Positions 23,288 to 35,056 of a DNA stretch of 64,000 nt are shown one piece after another. Source of the DNA: Copromyces sp. CBS 386.78 (lineage: Eukaryota; Ascomycota; Sordariomycetes; Sordariales; Sordariaceae); contig MU839082.1 in the NCBI GenBank assembly GCA_030685235.1, forward strand, positions 620,001-684,000. Reading direction: 5' to 3'. Positions within the stretch are counted from its first letter, which is position 1; each line of letters begins with the position of its first letter. The position numbers and the translations under genes are program-made. The notes beneath the pieces were generated by a model. It was not told the DNA's origin, did no database searches, and saw only the letters and a list, made by a program, of their open reading frames with translations.

Positions 23288-24977
23288 CAACAGCAACAAC
23301 AATATCAGCAATACCAGCAACAGTCGCCACCCCAGCAACAGCATTACTCACCAGACCAGCGAGTGCAGCAGCAATTTCGGAGACCGCAACCGCAGTTCAA
23401 GTTACAGGCTAAGATTACTGGACTCGAACGTACCGGCCGCAAGGATCCTATTTTGAGATTTGATGTTCACGTATGACACCTCTTTTCGCCTACGACCAAT
23501 TCGTCTGATCTGCGCTAACTAGAGGAACAGACGAATCTACCAAGCTTCCGTACCACTCAGTACCGCGATGTACGCCGCCTACACTCCGAGTTCATCAAGC
23601 TCGCTGAGCACCTCATATCGGCGAACCCCGAAGCCATCGTGCCTGCTGTGCCACCAGCGCTCACCTCTGCCGGTGCCGGAACCGACGAGGATGAGGCTCG
23701 CGTCAAGGCACTGATGCAGCGCTGGTTCAACTACGTCTGCACCAACGAGGTCCTGATGAGGGATGATGAGATGGTCCTCTTTACCGAGAGTGACTTCGGC
23801 TACAGCCCTATGGTCAAGAAGAAGCAGCCCGCGACTGGTGTGCGCCGCAAGATCCTGAAGCAGTTTGCTCCTCCTCCCGATGATACCCCCGAGTTGCAGG
23901 AGGCGCGTCCTATTGTCAAGTTGTTCTACCTAGGTGCCATGGATGCTGGACATAAGGTTGATAAACTTGTCAAGGCTCGTAGAGGTATGAGCTCCTTCCA
24001 CTGTCTTACGCCAACAATTTCTACTGCACTTACTAATCTTTGCCCTTCTTTCAGGTCTCGGCCTTGTCGAAGCCGACTACGGCATCAAGCTCTCAAATAT
24101 GCACATCCAAGAGCCTCATCCCGGTCTTTCGAACGCATACCGCAAGCTCGGCAAGGTCCTCCAGACCGTCGGTGACCTACACGCCGCCCAAGCCACCGCC
24201 GAGGCCACCACTATCGGCGACCCCTTCCAGTACCACTCCAGCGACGCCTTCATCGTCAAGGAAACCCTCACCAACCGGCAGATCCTCATGCGCGAGCTTC
24301 TCCAAGCCCAAGAGCTCACCCGCAGCAAGCTCAACGCCGCCGACCGGCTCAAATCCTCGTCCAACGTGCGCCGCGAGCGCGTCGACGAGGCCATCGCCTC
24401 CCTTCGCGACGCCCAAGAGGCCGAATCCACTCTCCAGCACAAAACCACCCGCGTCACGCAGAACCTGGTGCACGAGCGCCGCAAGTGGTTTGCCCGCACC
24501 GCGGCCGACATGCGCCTGTCCATCCGCGAGTATGTGATCCGCCAGATCGAGGCCGAGCGCCGCACCTTGGCCCTGCTCGAGAGCGTTCGGCCCGACATCC
24601 GCGCCATCGACTCCAGCGGCGGCCTGTCCCGCCTCGGCCGCGAGGCGCACCCTACCGTCCGGCGCTCCAGTCTGGCGGCCAGTCAGGGACCCAAGGGCGA
24701 CGCGTGGAGCGGCGTTCCGCGCGCGAGACTCGGCGAGGCTGGCCCGGCCAGTGGCGCCAGGAGCATATCCGGTAGCTTTATGGCCGGTAGCGTGCTGGGC
24801 GTTGGCCCCGGCGCCGGTGTGGAAGGGGAGGAAGCTGGTGGTGAGGATCCAGAGAGACCGGGCAGCGGCGGCGCGAGGGGTGCCGCGGGTAGCCTGATCG
24901 GTCTGCCCGAGGAGGACGATGAGGATAGAGTGGATGCCAGAAACGCGGCGAGTCGGTTGGCCACGAGCACCTTTTGA
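22835..24977 (+). CDS. vps17: Retromer sorting nexin Vps17
   Basis: 670 residues from exons 22835-23470, 23531-23984 and 24055-24977 (introns 60 and 70 bp). Partner of Vps5 in the membrane-binding half of retromer, which returns cargo from endosomes to Golgi. The N-terminal 200 residues are disordered and include a pure run of about 16 Gln. A PX domain follows (LQAKITGLERTGRKDPILRF to about residue 320). Its basic motif is TTQYRDVRRLHSEF, lacking the canonical arginine pattern for PI3P, as in Vps17 orthologues. A helical BAR region with LNAADRLKSSSNVRRERVDE lies at about residues 370-560. The Gly/Ala/Ser-rich C-terminus is probably disordered. Vps17 rather than Vps5 is chosen from PX divergence and the GLGLVEADYGIKLSNMHIQE block. 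Convergent with csn-6. Confidence 0.85.
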
Positions 24978-26090
24978 ATCGCACCAGTCACCCCGGCGCG
25001 GACTGCTAGCAGACTCGGTAGGGACGCTTCGGGGGGGCTGCTGGGACATCAACAAGAGAACAACACTGGGAACGGGCATAGTAGAACCCGAAGTGGGAGT
25101 AGTGCAGGTGGGAGCTTGAAGGGCGGGAAAGCTCAGGTAGTCAGCGGAGCAGGTGAGAATGGACGGGAGAGGAGGAAGAGGGCTGGGTCGGTGGGTTATC
25201 ACAGATTATTGTTGGGGTCAGGGAAAGGGTGATGTACTGAAGTGGTGAAGGTTACCAGTATTTTCTAATGCACATGGGTGTACGTACAGTATGGCGATTG
25301 GCAAATTTTTAAAAGGAAGAAGAACCGGCGGGAAGAGTATTTTCAGTTTAGGAACATGTAGTGAATGATGATGACGATGATGGTGATGACAGCATAAGCC
25401 AGAAGGCATGAAAACTTCGGGTTCAAACACAGTAAGTCCTCTTACTCTTCGAGTGTCGAGCTTCCACGTATGTTGACTGTATAGACATTCCTCTGGTGTC
25501 ATCTCACTTCGAAGTGTAAAAGGTGGACGAATAAAGGAATTTCTAAGTCTAGGGATAGCTCGGCTTGTTGATCACCACAAAAAGCTCATATGACAACTGA
25601 GTGGCTTACGGATGGTTACGTATGTACTTTCATTATTGGAGTCTCCTAAAGTAAAGCGCTAACAGCTGCTTTGAGCTGAGCGTGACCAGCCAGCGTCCTC
25701 CCTTTAGTAGCTTTCCCTCTCATCTATTCTTCTGTCATCGTCGTCAGGCAGCACAATAACAATACCTCAACATCTATCAGTTGTCCACGCGCCATATTGG
25801 TAATGGATCAAACTCGCTCTTTCCTTCCTCCTCCATATTCTTCCATACGAATGAGAAACCCTCTTTCTGCCCGAGAACCCCTCTAGTAATCATGGCCCGA
25901 TTCCATCCATAGGTAGGTTGGTATCGTAGGCAGGGCGAATTACTGTAGCTGTGGACGCCAGCACTCGAATCTAGCCAGTCAGCCTTGCCAGCGTTTCTAC
26001 CCATAAGCAGAGCAGAAAGGGAATGATGGTGAATCCCAGTGGCAAAGCCAATAGTCAATCCGCAATCTCGAAGTCTTGGTATTCAACCTC
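24978..26090. other. Convergent intergenic region between vps17 and csn-6
   Basis: Shared 3' flanks. A short ATG/ATC microsatellite-like stretch (GATGATGACGATGATGGTGATGA) is at about 25366-25390. No gene seen. Confidence 0.4.
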
Positions 26091-27592
26091 CTAGCCCGAA
26101 TACGCGTCAAGACCGCTTAACGTAGCCAAATCACCAGGACCCGAAGCCGAGCCAGAACCCTCACCAACCGAAGGGCCGGGGTACTCCCTCCTCATCCCGC
26201 CCGGGTGGTTGGGATTATACCCTCCTGGTCCGTGTGGTCCTTGTTCGCGCCGCTTGTTATTCTTTGCTGTCTCGACCACGTGGAACTTCTTGCCTGCTTC
26301 CTTCATCTCTTTCACGCTGCTCATCAGGTCGGCGATCAGCCCGACTAGCTTGACGTCGTTCGTTTCCTTGAGCAGCTCCTTTTCTAGCGCGCCCAGATCT
26401 GGTTGACCTTGCCCGGAAGCCGAGTTGGACTTGGCTAGCTGGACGTTGGCCACCAGAGCTTGGATCTGGCGAAGAATGTTGTTCGACGGAACGGTGTACT
26501 GCTGGGGTTGGGCGCCCTCCGTTTGCTGTTGGGGAACGTCTCCGCTGGTAAGATAATCGGGGGGTAGGCGTTGGAGGTAGGAGATGACGGTGTCAAGTCG
26601 CTTCTTCATCATTTGGACAGCATTGTATTTGGCTTGGAGAGCCGACATGTAGTCTAGTTCGGGCTTTGTGAGGTTGGCATCTCTGTTGTTTGTCGCAGCT
26701 CCCTTCTGGGCGCTACTTGATGTGGATGCTTCTGTCTTGTCGTCTTTGCTCACGGCGCGCCGCTTGCTGCCCTTAACTGCGTCGACGACCTTCTTCATCA
26801 GAGGCTTGTCGGAACCCTCATCCTCGGCGGCTGCTGTGTTGGTACCGGTAGAGGTAACGTTCGCGCTGCCACCTTCCCGCACGAATTCCAGCGCGATCAT
26901 CTCGGCCTCGCCCGTTTCTGTGGTGTAAGGAAGTTCCCTGAACTTGATCGACCTTGAGGGCTCGGCTGCGACATCCTTCATCTCCTTGTCTTCGCCTTCT
27001 GCTTCGGTAGCACTGGCGTCGGCGCCATCGACAAGCTCCAGGTTGCTCTCGTATATCGTCAAAGGTAGAGGATCGCCGGCCACGGGGTTCAGGATTTCTT
27101 GGATGTGAAAGCCAAGGAGAACAGCGGACTCGTTTTGTTGGTAGAAGTAGTTGTGTATTGGGAGGTGGGCATCGGTAGGACCGCTCTGGGGCACCAGGGT
27201 GTACCATCCGACAAAGTCAAGGGCACGATCCTTGTGGACGGCTCTCACTGTAGAGTGGGAAACTGGGTGTCAGTGGTACTGCCTTGGAGCTGAACACAAA
27301 TATCATGATGGGCAAACTGACTCTGTTCCAAACGGGCCGTGAACCACTCTGAATCAACTTTGTAGTTTTGCCCATTGTGTTCGGTCTTGACAGAGAAGCT
27401 GTGCTCAATGGTGATCTGACGGCCATTTTGCTGGCCGATGAGGGCACCCACAATGGCGCCCTTGTAGCCGCGCAGGTAGCTGCGGGTGATGTAGTCGGAG
27501 ATTTCGAGGATGGGTAGCGGGTGTAGAGCTACTTGTAGGCTGTTGTCTGACTTTTGGGTCGACATCAGCGGGTTGACCATAGTGGCGGCCAT
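26091..27592 (-). CDS. csn-6: COP9 signalosome subunit 6 (non-catalytic MPN protein)
   Basis: 475 residues from exons 27592-27322 and 27247-26091 (intron 74 bp; the join gives LEQ/MRAVHKDRALDFVGWY). Structural partner of the CSN5 deneddylase in the COP9 signalosome, which removes Nedd8 from cullins. The MPN domain runs from VALHPLPILEISDYITR (about residue 20) to about residue 240. The JAMM metal site is absent: where HxHP is expected the sequence reads VPQSGPTDAHLPIHNYF, as in CSN6. The C-terminal helical part ends in a Gly/Pro-rich tail. An acidic insert (DGADASATEAEGEDKEMKD) and a basic Lys/Arg segment (KGSKRRAVSKDD) interrupt the middle of the protein and look like fungal elaborations. 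The start at 27592 was chosen over an upstream GTG/ATG because the MPN domain begins soon after. eIF3f or Rpn8 are less likely by sequence. Confidence 0.85.
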
Positions 27593-28578
27593 CCTCGTTG
27601 CGACTCCCGGTTGTGGTTGGTGATGGGAGATGGGGTGGGATAGTTGATGGTTGGCGGCGGGGTAGATGAGGGACGAGATCGTCAACCTGTGCTGGAAGTT
27701 GTATAAGTCTGAAAGTCGACAATGACCTCGCTCGCTACCGAGATGTTGGATGCTGTGTTATTGAGACGCGAGGACGAGAGCTGCAATTGGTGATGTTGTT
27801 TCGTGGATGCAATGGTGTTGATTCGGTTGCCGGTGGCAGCTTCTGTAGGACAGTTCCAGTGTCCCTGTCGCGTCCCCGCCGTGAACCGTTTGGGCTGCGG
27901 CACTCAGCTGGGTTGGACAGTGTATCACTTACTTACTCGTCGTCATTCAAGACACTGTGCTGGGTTCGAAGCTTCAAGTTGGGTCCGTGCGCTCCTCGCT
28001 TTCAACCTCCAGACTTTTATCTTCGATACACAAAACACTTCCAGTTCTCATAGCAACGCCACCAATGGTCCTTGGAAATCAATACTATCGGATGTATAAT
28101 TAGACAAAACTCGAACCGAAAATCCCAGCTGGTTACAAGACCAATCATGATTTCCCCACCAAAGTCGAGAAAGTGTTGGAAGTAGCTACGATGATGCCGA
28201 GTCAGTTTGGTCTGGTTGCACCCACCACTTTAACGTCCTACTACCGATCCAGAGATACGTCGAGGCCATAATCCACCGGACTTCCTCTTTACCTGGAACT
28301 GGATATGCTCCCCGCGCTGTTCGAGGAAGACAAGCAGACTAACCAGCTGCATTCAGGCCAATATATATGTAAGAGGTCTCGAGCAGCTGAGGCTTGAGCT
28401 ACAGCGTCGCGTCGCACATAGCAACGGTCCGTAGTCGCACAGCTTCATCCCACATTTTCCCCAACCTTCCCCAGGCTCTCTGGGGCCAAGTCCACATCAA
28501 GCATTGGCTCGATCCACAAAACAAGGCCCGAATCACCGGGTTGCCCCTAGAAACGGTTGTGGTAGGGTAAAGCTGGGA
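27593..28578. promoter_or_regulatory. Upstream region of csn-6, left of the retrotransposon
   Basis: Originally part of a divergent intergenic region shared with the permease gene, now split by the Copia insertion. No gene recognised. Confidence 0.4.
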
Positions 28579-28583
28579 GCATC

Positions 28584-28758
28584 CTGTCAGATTACAGGGT
28601 GCAGATCACACCCAGATGTAGAGGGTCCCAGTCACCTGACTAAAGGTCTTGGCATTTCTAGGATACCCGAGCACCCCCCAGACCTTCTGGAGCGGATCTG
28701 TTAGAGAGCTAATTTCTAGACAATTTCAATTAATTAATTTATACTAGTAAATCTGATA
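28584..28758 (+). repeat. 5' LTR of the Copia element
   Basis: 175 bp, starting TGTCAGATTACAGG and ending in TCTGATA (RIP form of TCTGACA). The outer 75 bp are unmutated; from 28659 inward G-to-A and C-to-T changes accumulate. Confidence 0.9.
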
Positions 28759-31700
28759 ATTAATAATCTAATACGCGTATTACTATTAATTACCTATTAA
28801 TACGACGATTAGTATCAATTAATAGTCAATAAACAACTAAACGATACGATATTTCTTTTAAAGATTAATAACGAGACTAAGGAGAATATTGTCTACTTTA
28901 AAAATGGGGAGGATTGGATCCGCTAGGAATTAATACTCTAGTTAAAATATAATATAAATACCCTTAAGAAATAGATTTAAAGTATTATCGATAGATTTAT
29001 TGAATTGAAGTAATCTTATCTAAATTAGTACCCTATTACTAAGGAAGTTAAGGAGCGGATCCGAACCGCTAAGGAAGAGTTTAACCTTTTCGATAGCGGA
29101 ATTATTATTTATACTATTATAAATTAGAATAGAATTCTTCGAGAAGTTTTTATTAAATATTAAAAATAAAACGAAATAGTTTTCGATACTTTTATTATTG
29201 AAGTAAATTTATTTAATAGAGAACTTTTTAAATTAGAGTTTATACTTTACCCCGACTCTAAAAAAGATTAGAAGGAATTTGTAGTTAGCGATAAGGCCGT
29301 ACGTATTTAAATGAGAACGTTTATTAATTACGGGCTATAAAATAGTATTATAAAGGAGGAATAGGAGATTAACGAATAGTATTAACGATTAAAGAGTATA
29401 ATTAATTATAAAATTGTTAACGAGTAGATTAGGGCTAGGAAATAATATTATAAAGCGGTCGCTATTTTAATTAAGGAACCTAAGAGTTAGATTAATTAGT
29501 TTCAAAATTGGTCTACCGCTATAAGTAACAGTTAAATTATAAAAGTTAGAGAGACTAAAATTACTAGCTCCTAGTATATTAATTTTATTAATATAATTAA
29601 AATTATACGCCTTAAATAGTACGAAGGTATTTAAAAGTTCGATAAATAAATAACCGACGGTACGTTTACGTATATAAAAGTCTATAAAGATTTTAAAAGA
29701 TATAGTATTGATTCTACAAAATGCGGGGCCGCTATTAAGAAGGGAGGATATTATAGCGCTTTTAATATTAGTAAAATTAATATTAAATTTAATAATTAAA
29801 GATTTATTAGCGAGAGTTAGGATAAAGAAATTAATAATAAAGACGTTCGTTAAGATAGTAAAAAAGAGTTTAAAGGGTTTAGATTTAGTAAAAGAAAGAT
29901 TTAATTGGATAAAACCGAAATTTAAGCCTATAAAAAGGCGGTAGATTTACCCGTATATAAAGTATACGAGAAGGGACTATACTCCTTAGAAGAGTACTAA
30001 TATATTAACCTAAACGTAAAGTTTAAATATATTACGAGATTATTCCCTTTAATTAAATATATTTTTAAATTTAATTTCGTAAAGGATTCCGAACTAGCTA
30101 AGGAAATTAAAAGAATTGTAATTAAAAATAGCGGTGAAGGGAGGGTTCTTAAGAAGTAGGAAATTGCGTAATTATTTAACGTAAGTTGTAATATTGCTTA
30201 TAGATTAACTTTTTAAGTTAGCGGGGTATATTAAGCTGGGGAGGAAATTTACCCCTTTAAGAATTTAGCGATATTTAATTCTAGTAATTCGTTTTATATA
30301 TTTAATAAAATTATTCGTTTCCTTTATTTTCGTTATATTAATTTAAATGAGAATATATAGGCTAAAAATATTTAAGTAGTAATTAAAGGGTTTAAGGAGG
30401 TTAATATCGTTATTAGAAGAAAGAACGGTCCTTTAAAGCTACGGTTAAAAGAGGTCGCTTTTTGCTCTAATTTCGCTATTAATTTCGTTTCCTATATCTA
30501 ATTGCGAAAGTAAAGTTTTTATTAGGATTACTATCCCTTTAATAATTATTTAAAGAAAGTTAATAGATTATTCTTTTATTATTTGAATATTGTTTATAAT
30601 TAAATAGTTATAGAAACTATCCTTCTCTTATTTATTAGAACTTCGTTTTTAATATATCGGTATAAGATTAGCTCTTATATACGGCGCCCTTCTAAGTAGA
30701 TAGTAGATATTTAATATTTATAATTCGGTTACTTAGGATTATAAATATTCAATTATTTTTAAAACGTTAATAGGGTACGGATTTATAGTATATTATTAAT
30801 TAAATACGACGCGTATATTATAATAAAAATTAAACGATAGGTTTATTATATATTTAGAAACTACGGTTATAAATTAGGGGAGAGATTCGTAACGGACTTC
30901 TTCGAATTTAATAAAGGAAGTAACGGGGTTAGATATTTCCTCTTTATTATATATTATTAGTCTAGTTATATTTAGGATTATTATTTATTAAATTGTTAAG
31001 TAATTATTATTGCTATTATATTAGCATCTTATATTAATATATTAAAATAACGGTATAATATTAAGGTTAAAACTTTCGAATTCGATAATAAATTTATAAA
31101 TTATGAGATTTAGTAAAGGTTATTATAACGAAGAACGATGGTTGAACTTTCTACTTTTAATATATAAATATAGAATAGTAGGGTAGAGTGTTTAGGGGGT
31201 ATAATTAAAGAAAAATATAATATTATATTAATAAATTTAAAATTTCTAATTGATTTATAGTTAGAAATTACTACCGTAATTATTTACTTTATTAATAGAT
31301 TCCTTCGGTACCTTTATAATTGGAAATTTCCTTTTAAACGATTTTATATTTATATTGTTTAGTAATATAATTATTAAGAGGTACGTAAATTAGATTTAAA
31401 TTACTTGAAAGTCTACGGTTGTAAAGTATTTATAATAATAAGTACCGTTTAGAAGAAAGAGAAGTAGCGTTAAAAGTATTTATTTAAGGTATAGATAGGT
31501 TTCTTTATCGGTTATTTAACAACTTTAATCTATTATATATAGAATCTATATATAAATAGGATAGTATAGACTAGGGATGTGATTTTTAATAAAGAAATTA
31601 CGTATAACCCAAACCTTAAGAAATTGAGAAAGGACTTCTAAATAAGTAGCGAAGAATTAGCGGATTTATTTAATAAAGTAGATAAGCCGTATAATTAACC

Positions 31701-33830
31701 TTTGGGAATGTCCGATTTATTAGAGAGAGAAGGTTATAGCCTATAAAACGATATTGATAATATAAATATCGAGCCGTTACTATTAAGCTTTTTAGATAGA
31801 AATTACGAATAAAGTTAAAATATTTCCTAAGAGGAGAACGGTCAAATTTAAATAAGAACTAATCTGTACTTTACTATAGAAAAAATATATTTTAAATATA
31901 TTATAGGGTTTTATTTATTACTTTTATTAATCCCGCCGGCCGTATTTTATATTAATTATTTAATAGACTGAGTAATAAATTAGCGTATCCGTTAATAAGA
32001 ACTTTAGGAAATTACTTTTTATATTAATAGATTAATATAATTAATAATAAAGATAGTAGGGAAAATTATTATTAAAGCGGAAGTAAAATAGTTAATTACT
32101 AAGCCTAATCGTTTTAAGAATATTTATAGACGAAATCTACCCCTAAAACCTAAGTATTATAGGGATTTTAATAATTACTAATTTAGTAAAATATTTAAAT
32201 AAATAGAAGAGATTTATTTATAAAATTATAAGAATATAAAAATGTAGATCGAGGTTAGCGGAGACTTACTTCGGATATAAGGAAAGCAAATCCTTAATTA
32301 TATATAGGTATATATATATAAATTTAATAAGAACAGTACCCTTAATAAGTATAAAATATAGTTAATTGTAAAAAGAGATTAATAGAGTAAGAATAGAGTA
32401 GATACGTACGTATCTACCTTAGCCGGGAGATTATTTAAATTTATTATCGTTCTCGCTATAAAATTCAACTTCGAATTAATTTAATATAACGCGGTAAATA
32501 CTTTTATTAATATAATTCTCGATAAGGAGATTTATATACGTATACTATTAGGGTATTAAATTCCTAATAAAGTCTTTAAATTAATTAAAGTATTATATAG
32601 GCTTAAACGAGCACTTTTATTATAGTAATGAGAGTTTAGTAGAGCGTTTAAAGAGATAGGATTCGAAGTAATCCTTAAAGATCCGTATATTATGAAGAAG
32701 AATAGTATATTTATATTATATTATATTAACGATATTATTTTTATATTTAATAAAAGTGAGATAGAGGAGGTTAATAAATATAGAGTAGATCTATAGTTAA
32801 GATATTACTTTATCAAAGGAAATGAGCTCTAGTAGTTTCTAAATATTGAAGTTATTTAAGATTGAAATTAAAGAAAAATCTAATTATTATAGGAAACCTA
32901 TATCGAAAAGATTTCTAAATTATTGAAATCTAATTTTTAACTTACCCTAGTACCTATAGGGTATATAGAATTAATCCCTTATAAGGGTACTACTAATTAC
33001 ATAAAGATCCGCGCTTATTAAATTAATATAGGTTCCTTATTATATATAATAATTAATATTAAATTAAATATTATATTCTTAGTAAGTAGACTAGTACAAT
33101 ATAATTATAATTTTAATTTTATTTATTTAATTATAAGCGAGAAGGTATTATAGTATTTTTAAATTATTAAAATATAAGTATTATATTTTAGTAGTAGTAA
33201 CCGATTGGAAATAATTTTAAATGCCTTTTTTATAAATAACGCTATCGATTAAAAGAGTTCGTAGGGTTTTATAATTAAATTGTATAGCGGTTTAATTTAT
33301 TAGGGAATAATTAAATAGATTACGATTGCAACTTTAATAATAGAGGTAGAGTTGTATACAATTAAGAAAGTAATTAAGGAAACCCTATTTATAATACAAT
33401 TAATATCCGCTCTAGGGGTAAAGCTATTAGAAAATCCTATCCTTACTTTATAATATAATAATAAGCAGACTATTAAAGCTCTTATAGAGGAGACCCCTAC
33501 TTTTAATATTAAGATGAAATATATAAATATTTATAGATATTAGTTGAAGGAGGAGATTTTTACTAAGAAGATTCTTAAAATTGAATATTTAAATATAAAA
33601 TTAATGCTAGTAAATAAATTAATAAAGGCATTGGATATCTTGAAATATAGAAGCTTTAGAAATTTGCTAGGTATAGCCGAGGTGATAGTACGGAAAAAGG
33701 ATAATCCGGGACTAAAGGAGGTTAATTTGGAAGATCTAGATAAAAAATTAGGAATAATAGAATAAAATATTTGTAAATAGCTTCACTTTTAACTTTAAAA
33801 AGGCGAAAGAGGTTTATAAGTGAGGGGGTG

Positions 33831-34004
33831 TATTAGATTACAGGGTATAGATTATACTTAGATATAGAGGGTCCTAGTCACCTGATTAAAGGTCTTGGCA
33901 TTTCTGGGATACCCGAGCACCCCCCAGACCTTCTGGAGCGGATCTGTTGGAGAGCCAGTTTCTAGACAGTTTCAATCAACCAGTTCACACCAGTAAATCT
34001 GACA
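33831..34004 (+). repeat. 3' LTR of the Copia element
   Basis: 174 bp, starting TATTAGATTACAGG (RIP form of TGTCAG) and ending AAATCTGACA. Mutations are confined to about the first 56 bp; the outer 118 bp are intact. Confidence 0.9.
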
Positions 34005-34009
34005 CATCC

Positions 34010-35056
34010 TCATTGGACATTGAGACATGTCGTGAGAGCTTCAGCGGGCCCCTCCGAACGACACAACCTCGGATGTCCACCATCCACCGACTTGGCTTCA
34101 CATATTGACCGATCAACCTCTTCCTACGGCCACTCTTCCGAAGACAGTCCGGCCATGGCCCCGGCCCGGGGTGGGGACACAGTCGGTACACACATGCCGT
34201 TCGAGGACTCTTCCCCGGCCCTAAGAGCGGGTGGCTCCAATATGCCGAGCCAAGGACGCAAAGCACGCAAAGATCAGGGGCTAGGACACTTGTAAGCTGG
34301 GACGCTGTGAGGTGGTGAGCTACCGCTAACAAAAGGAGAGCTGAGACCGCAATACTGCTGTGATATATGCCTACAAAAACTGCAGCTAGCAGCTACAGAC
34401 AGCCACAGAACAGCCAAGAGCAGACGAGTGAGACGATCGCCGATGATATTTTCTTCCTTTCTTTGGTCATTCGACGCCTTATCGGGGTGGTCTCAATAAA
34501 CACTTCGAGCTACACTACACTGTTTATTGTTGCCACCAGTGGCTGGCTGGGATACGGACGACACCGGCCTAGTGTACTGGGTCTGTCTCTGAGTGCGGCC
34601 TGTTGTATGACTTGCTGAACCCTTGCCAAGGAAGCACATGTCTACACAGTACCAAGACTGCATGACATTTTCTTCAGAGCTCATCAACCACCACCACCTG
34701 CCACCAACTTTTATCCTGTCAAAGATTTTGTATTTAAAGTCTCTCCCGCTTCCCTCTTCTTGGGACACCTATAGCTTCAAGTCCTCCAGCAAGTCTCAAC
34801 TCGCACACAGCCGCTTGAACAAGAACTGCCAGAGCAGGCAAACCACTTGCTCTGGATTTGCCCATCCTATTGTCAACCCAACATCGACTCTCACGACACT
34901 CACCCCAATGATCTTCGTCGTCGAGTTCTTCTCTCTACTTCTCAAGCAAATCTTTCCGTCTACCATACAAACTGACTGAGAGGACACAAGACGAACCTAA
35001 TAGGCTATATACACTTCTACCCACTCACCCTCTAGACATCCCGGTCAGAGGCCAAG
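34010..35056. promoter_or_regulatory. Upstream region and 5' leader of the permease gene
   Basis: About 1.05 kb between the Copia duplication and the permease start. The CT-rich part 34740-35040 is probably transcribed leader. An ATG-started frame of over 100 codons (34638-34979) lies in it and could act as an upstream frame if the transcript starts that far out; it resembles no known protein. Confidence 0.4.

Larger units (their letters stand above)
28584..34004 (+). mobile_element. Full-length Ty1/Copia LTR retrotransposon, RIP-inactivated
   Basis: 5421 bp flanked by the 5-bp target duplication CATCC (28579-28583 and 34005-34009). The interior is AT-rich with nearly all CpA and TpG removed, and frames are broken by TAG/TAA. 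Recognisable remains in order on the plus strand: integrase-like (RFVTDFFEFNKGSNGVRYF near 30890-30950 and GGIIKEKY near 31200), reverse transcriptase (KVFKLIKVLYRLKRA near 32570-32620, then FILYYINDIIFIF near 32710-32750) and RNase H (IIEVELYTIKKVIKETLFI near 33340). Integrase before RT is the Copia order. The last 220 bp before the 3' LTR (33544-33765) still has an open frame. A purine tract TGAGGGGGTG precedes the 3' LTR. No active product is possible. Confidence 0.92.

Noticed and set aside
22903..23351. Poly-Ala and poly-Leu frames opposite the Gln run of vps17
   Set aside because: Direct result of reading a CAG/CAA array on the other strand or in other frames.
24177..25202. 341-codon minus-strand frame over vps17
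   Set aside because: Shadow of the vps17 BAR and tail region; Ala/Gly-rich composition follows from the codon use of the other strand.
28504..28704. Short plus-strand frame across the 5' LTR border
   Set aside because: Made of flanking DNA plus LTR sequence, so it cannot be a native gene.
33544..33765. 73-codon open frame near the end of the Copia element as a separate gene
   Set aside because: It is the least mutated 3' remnant of the pol RNase H region.
28759..33830. Possible centromere-type AT-rich DNA
   Set aside because: LTRs, target duplication and pol remains show it is a single RIPed retrotransposon.
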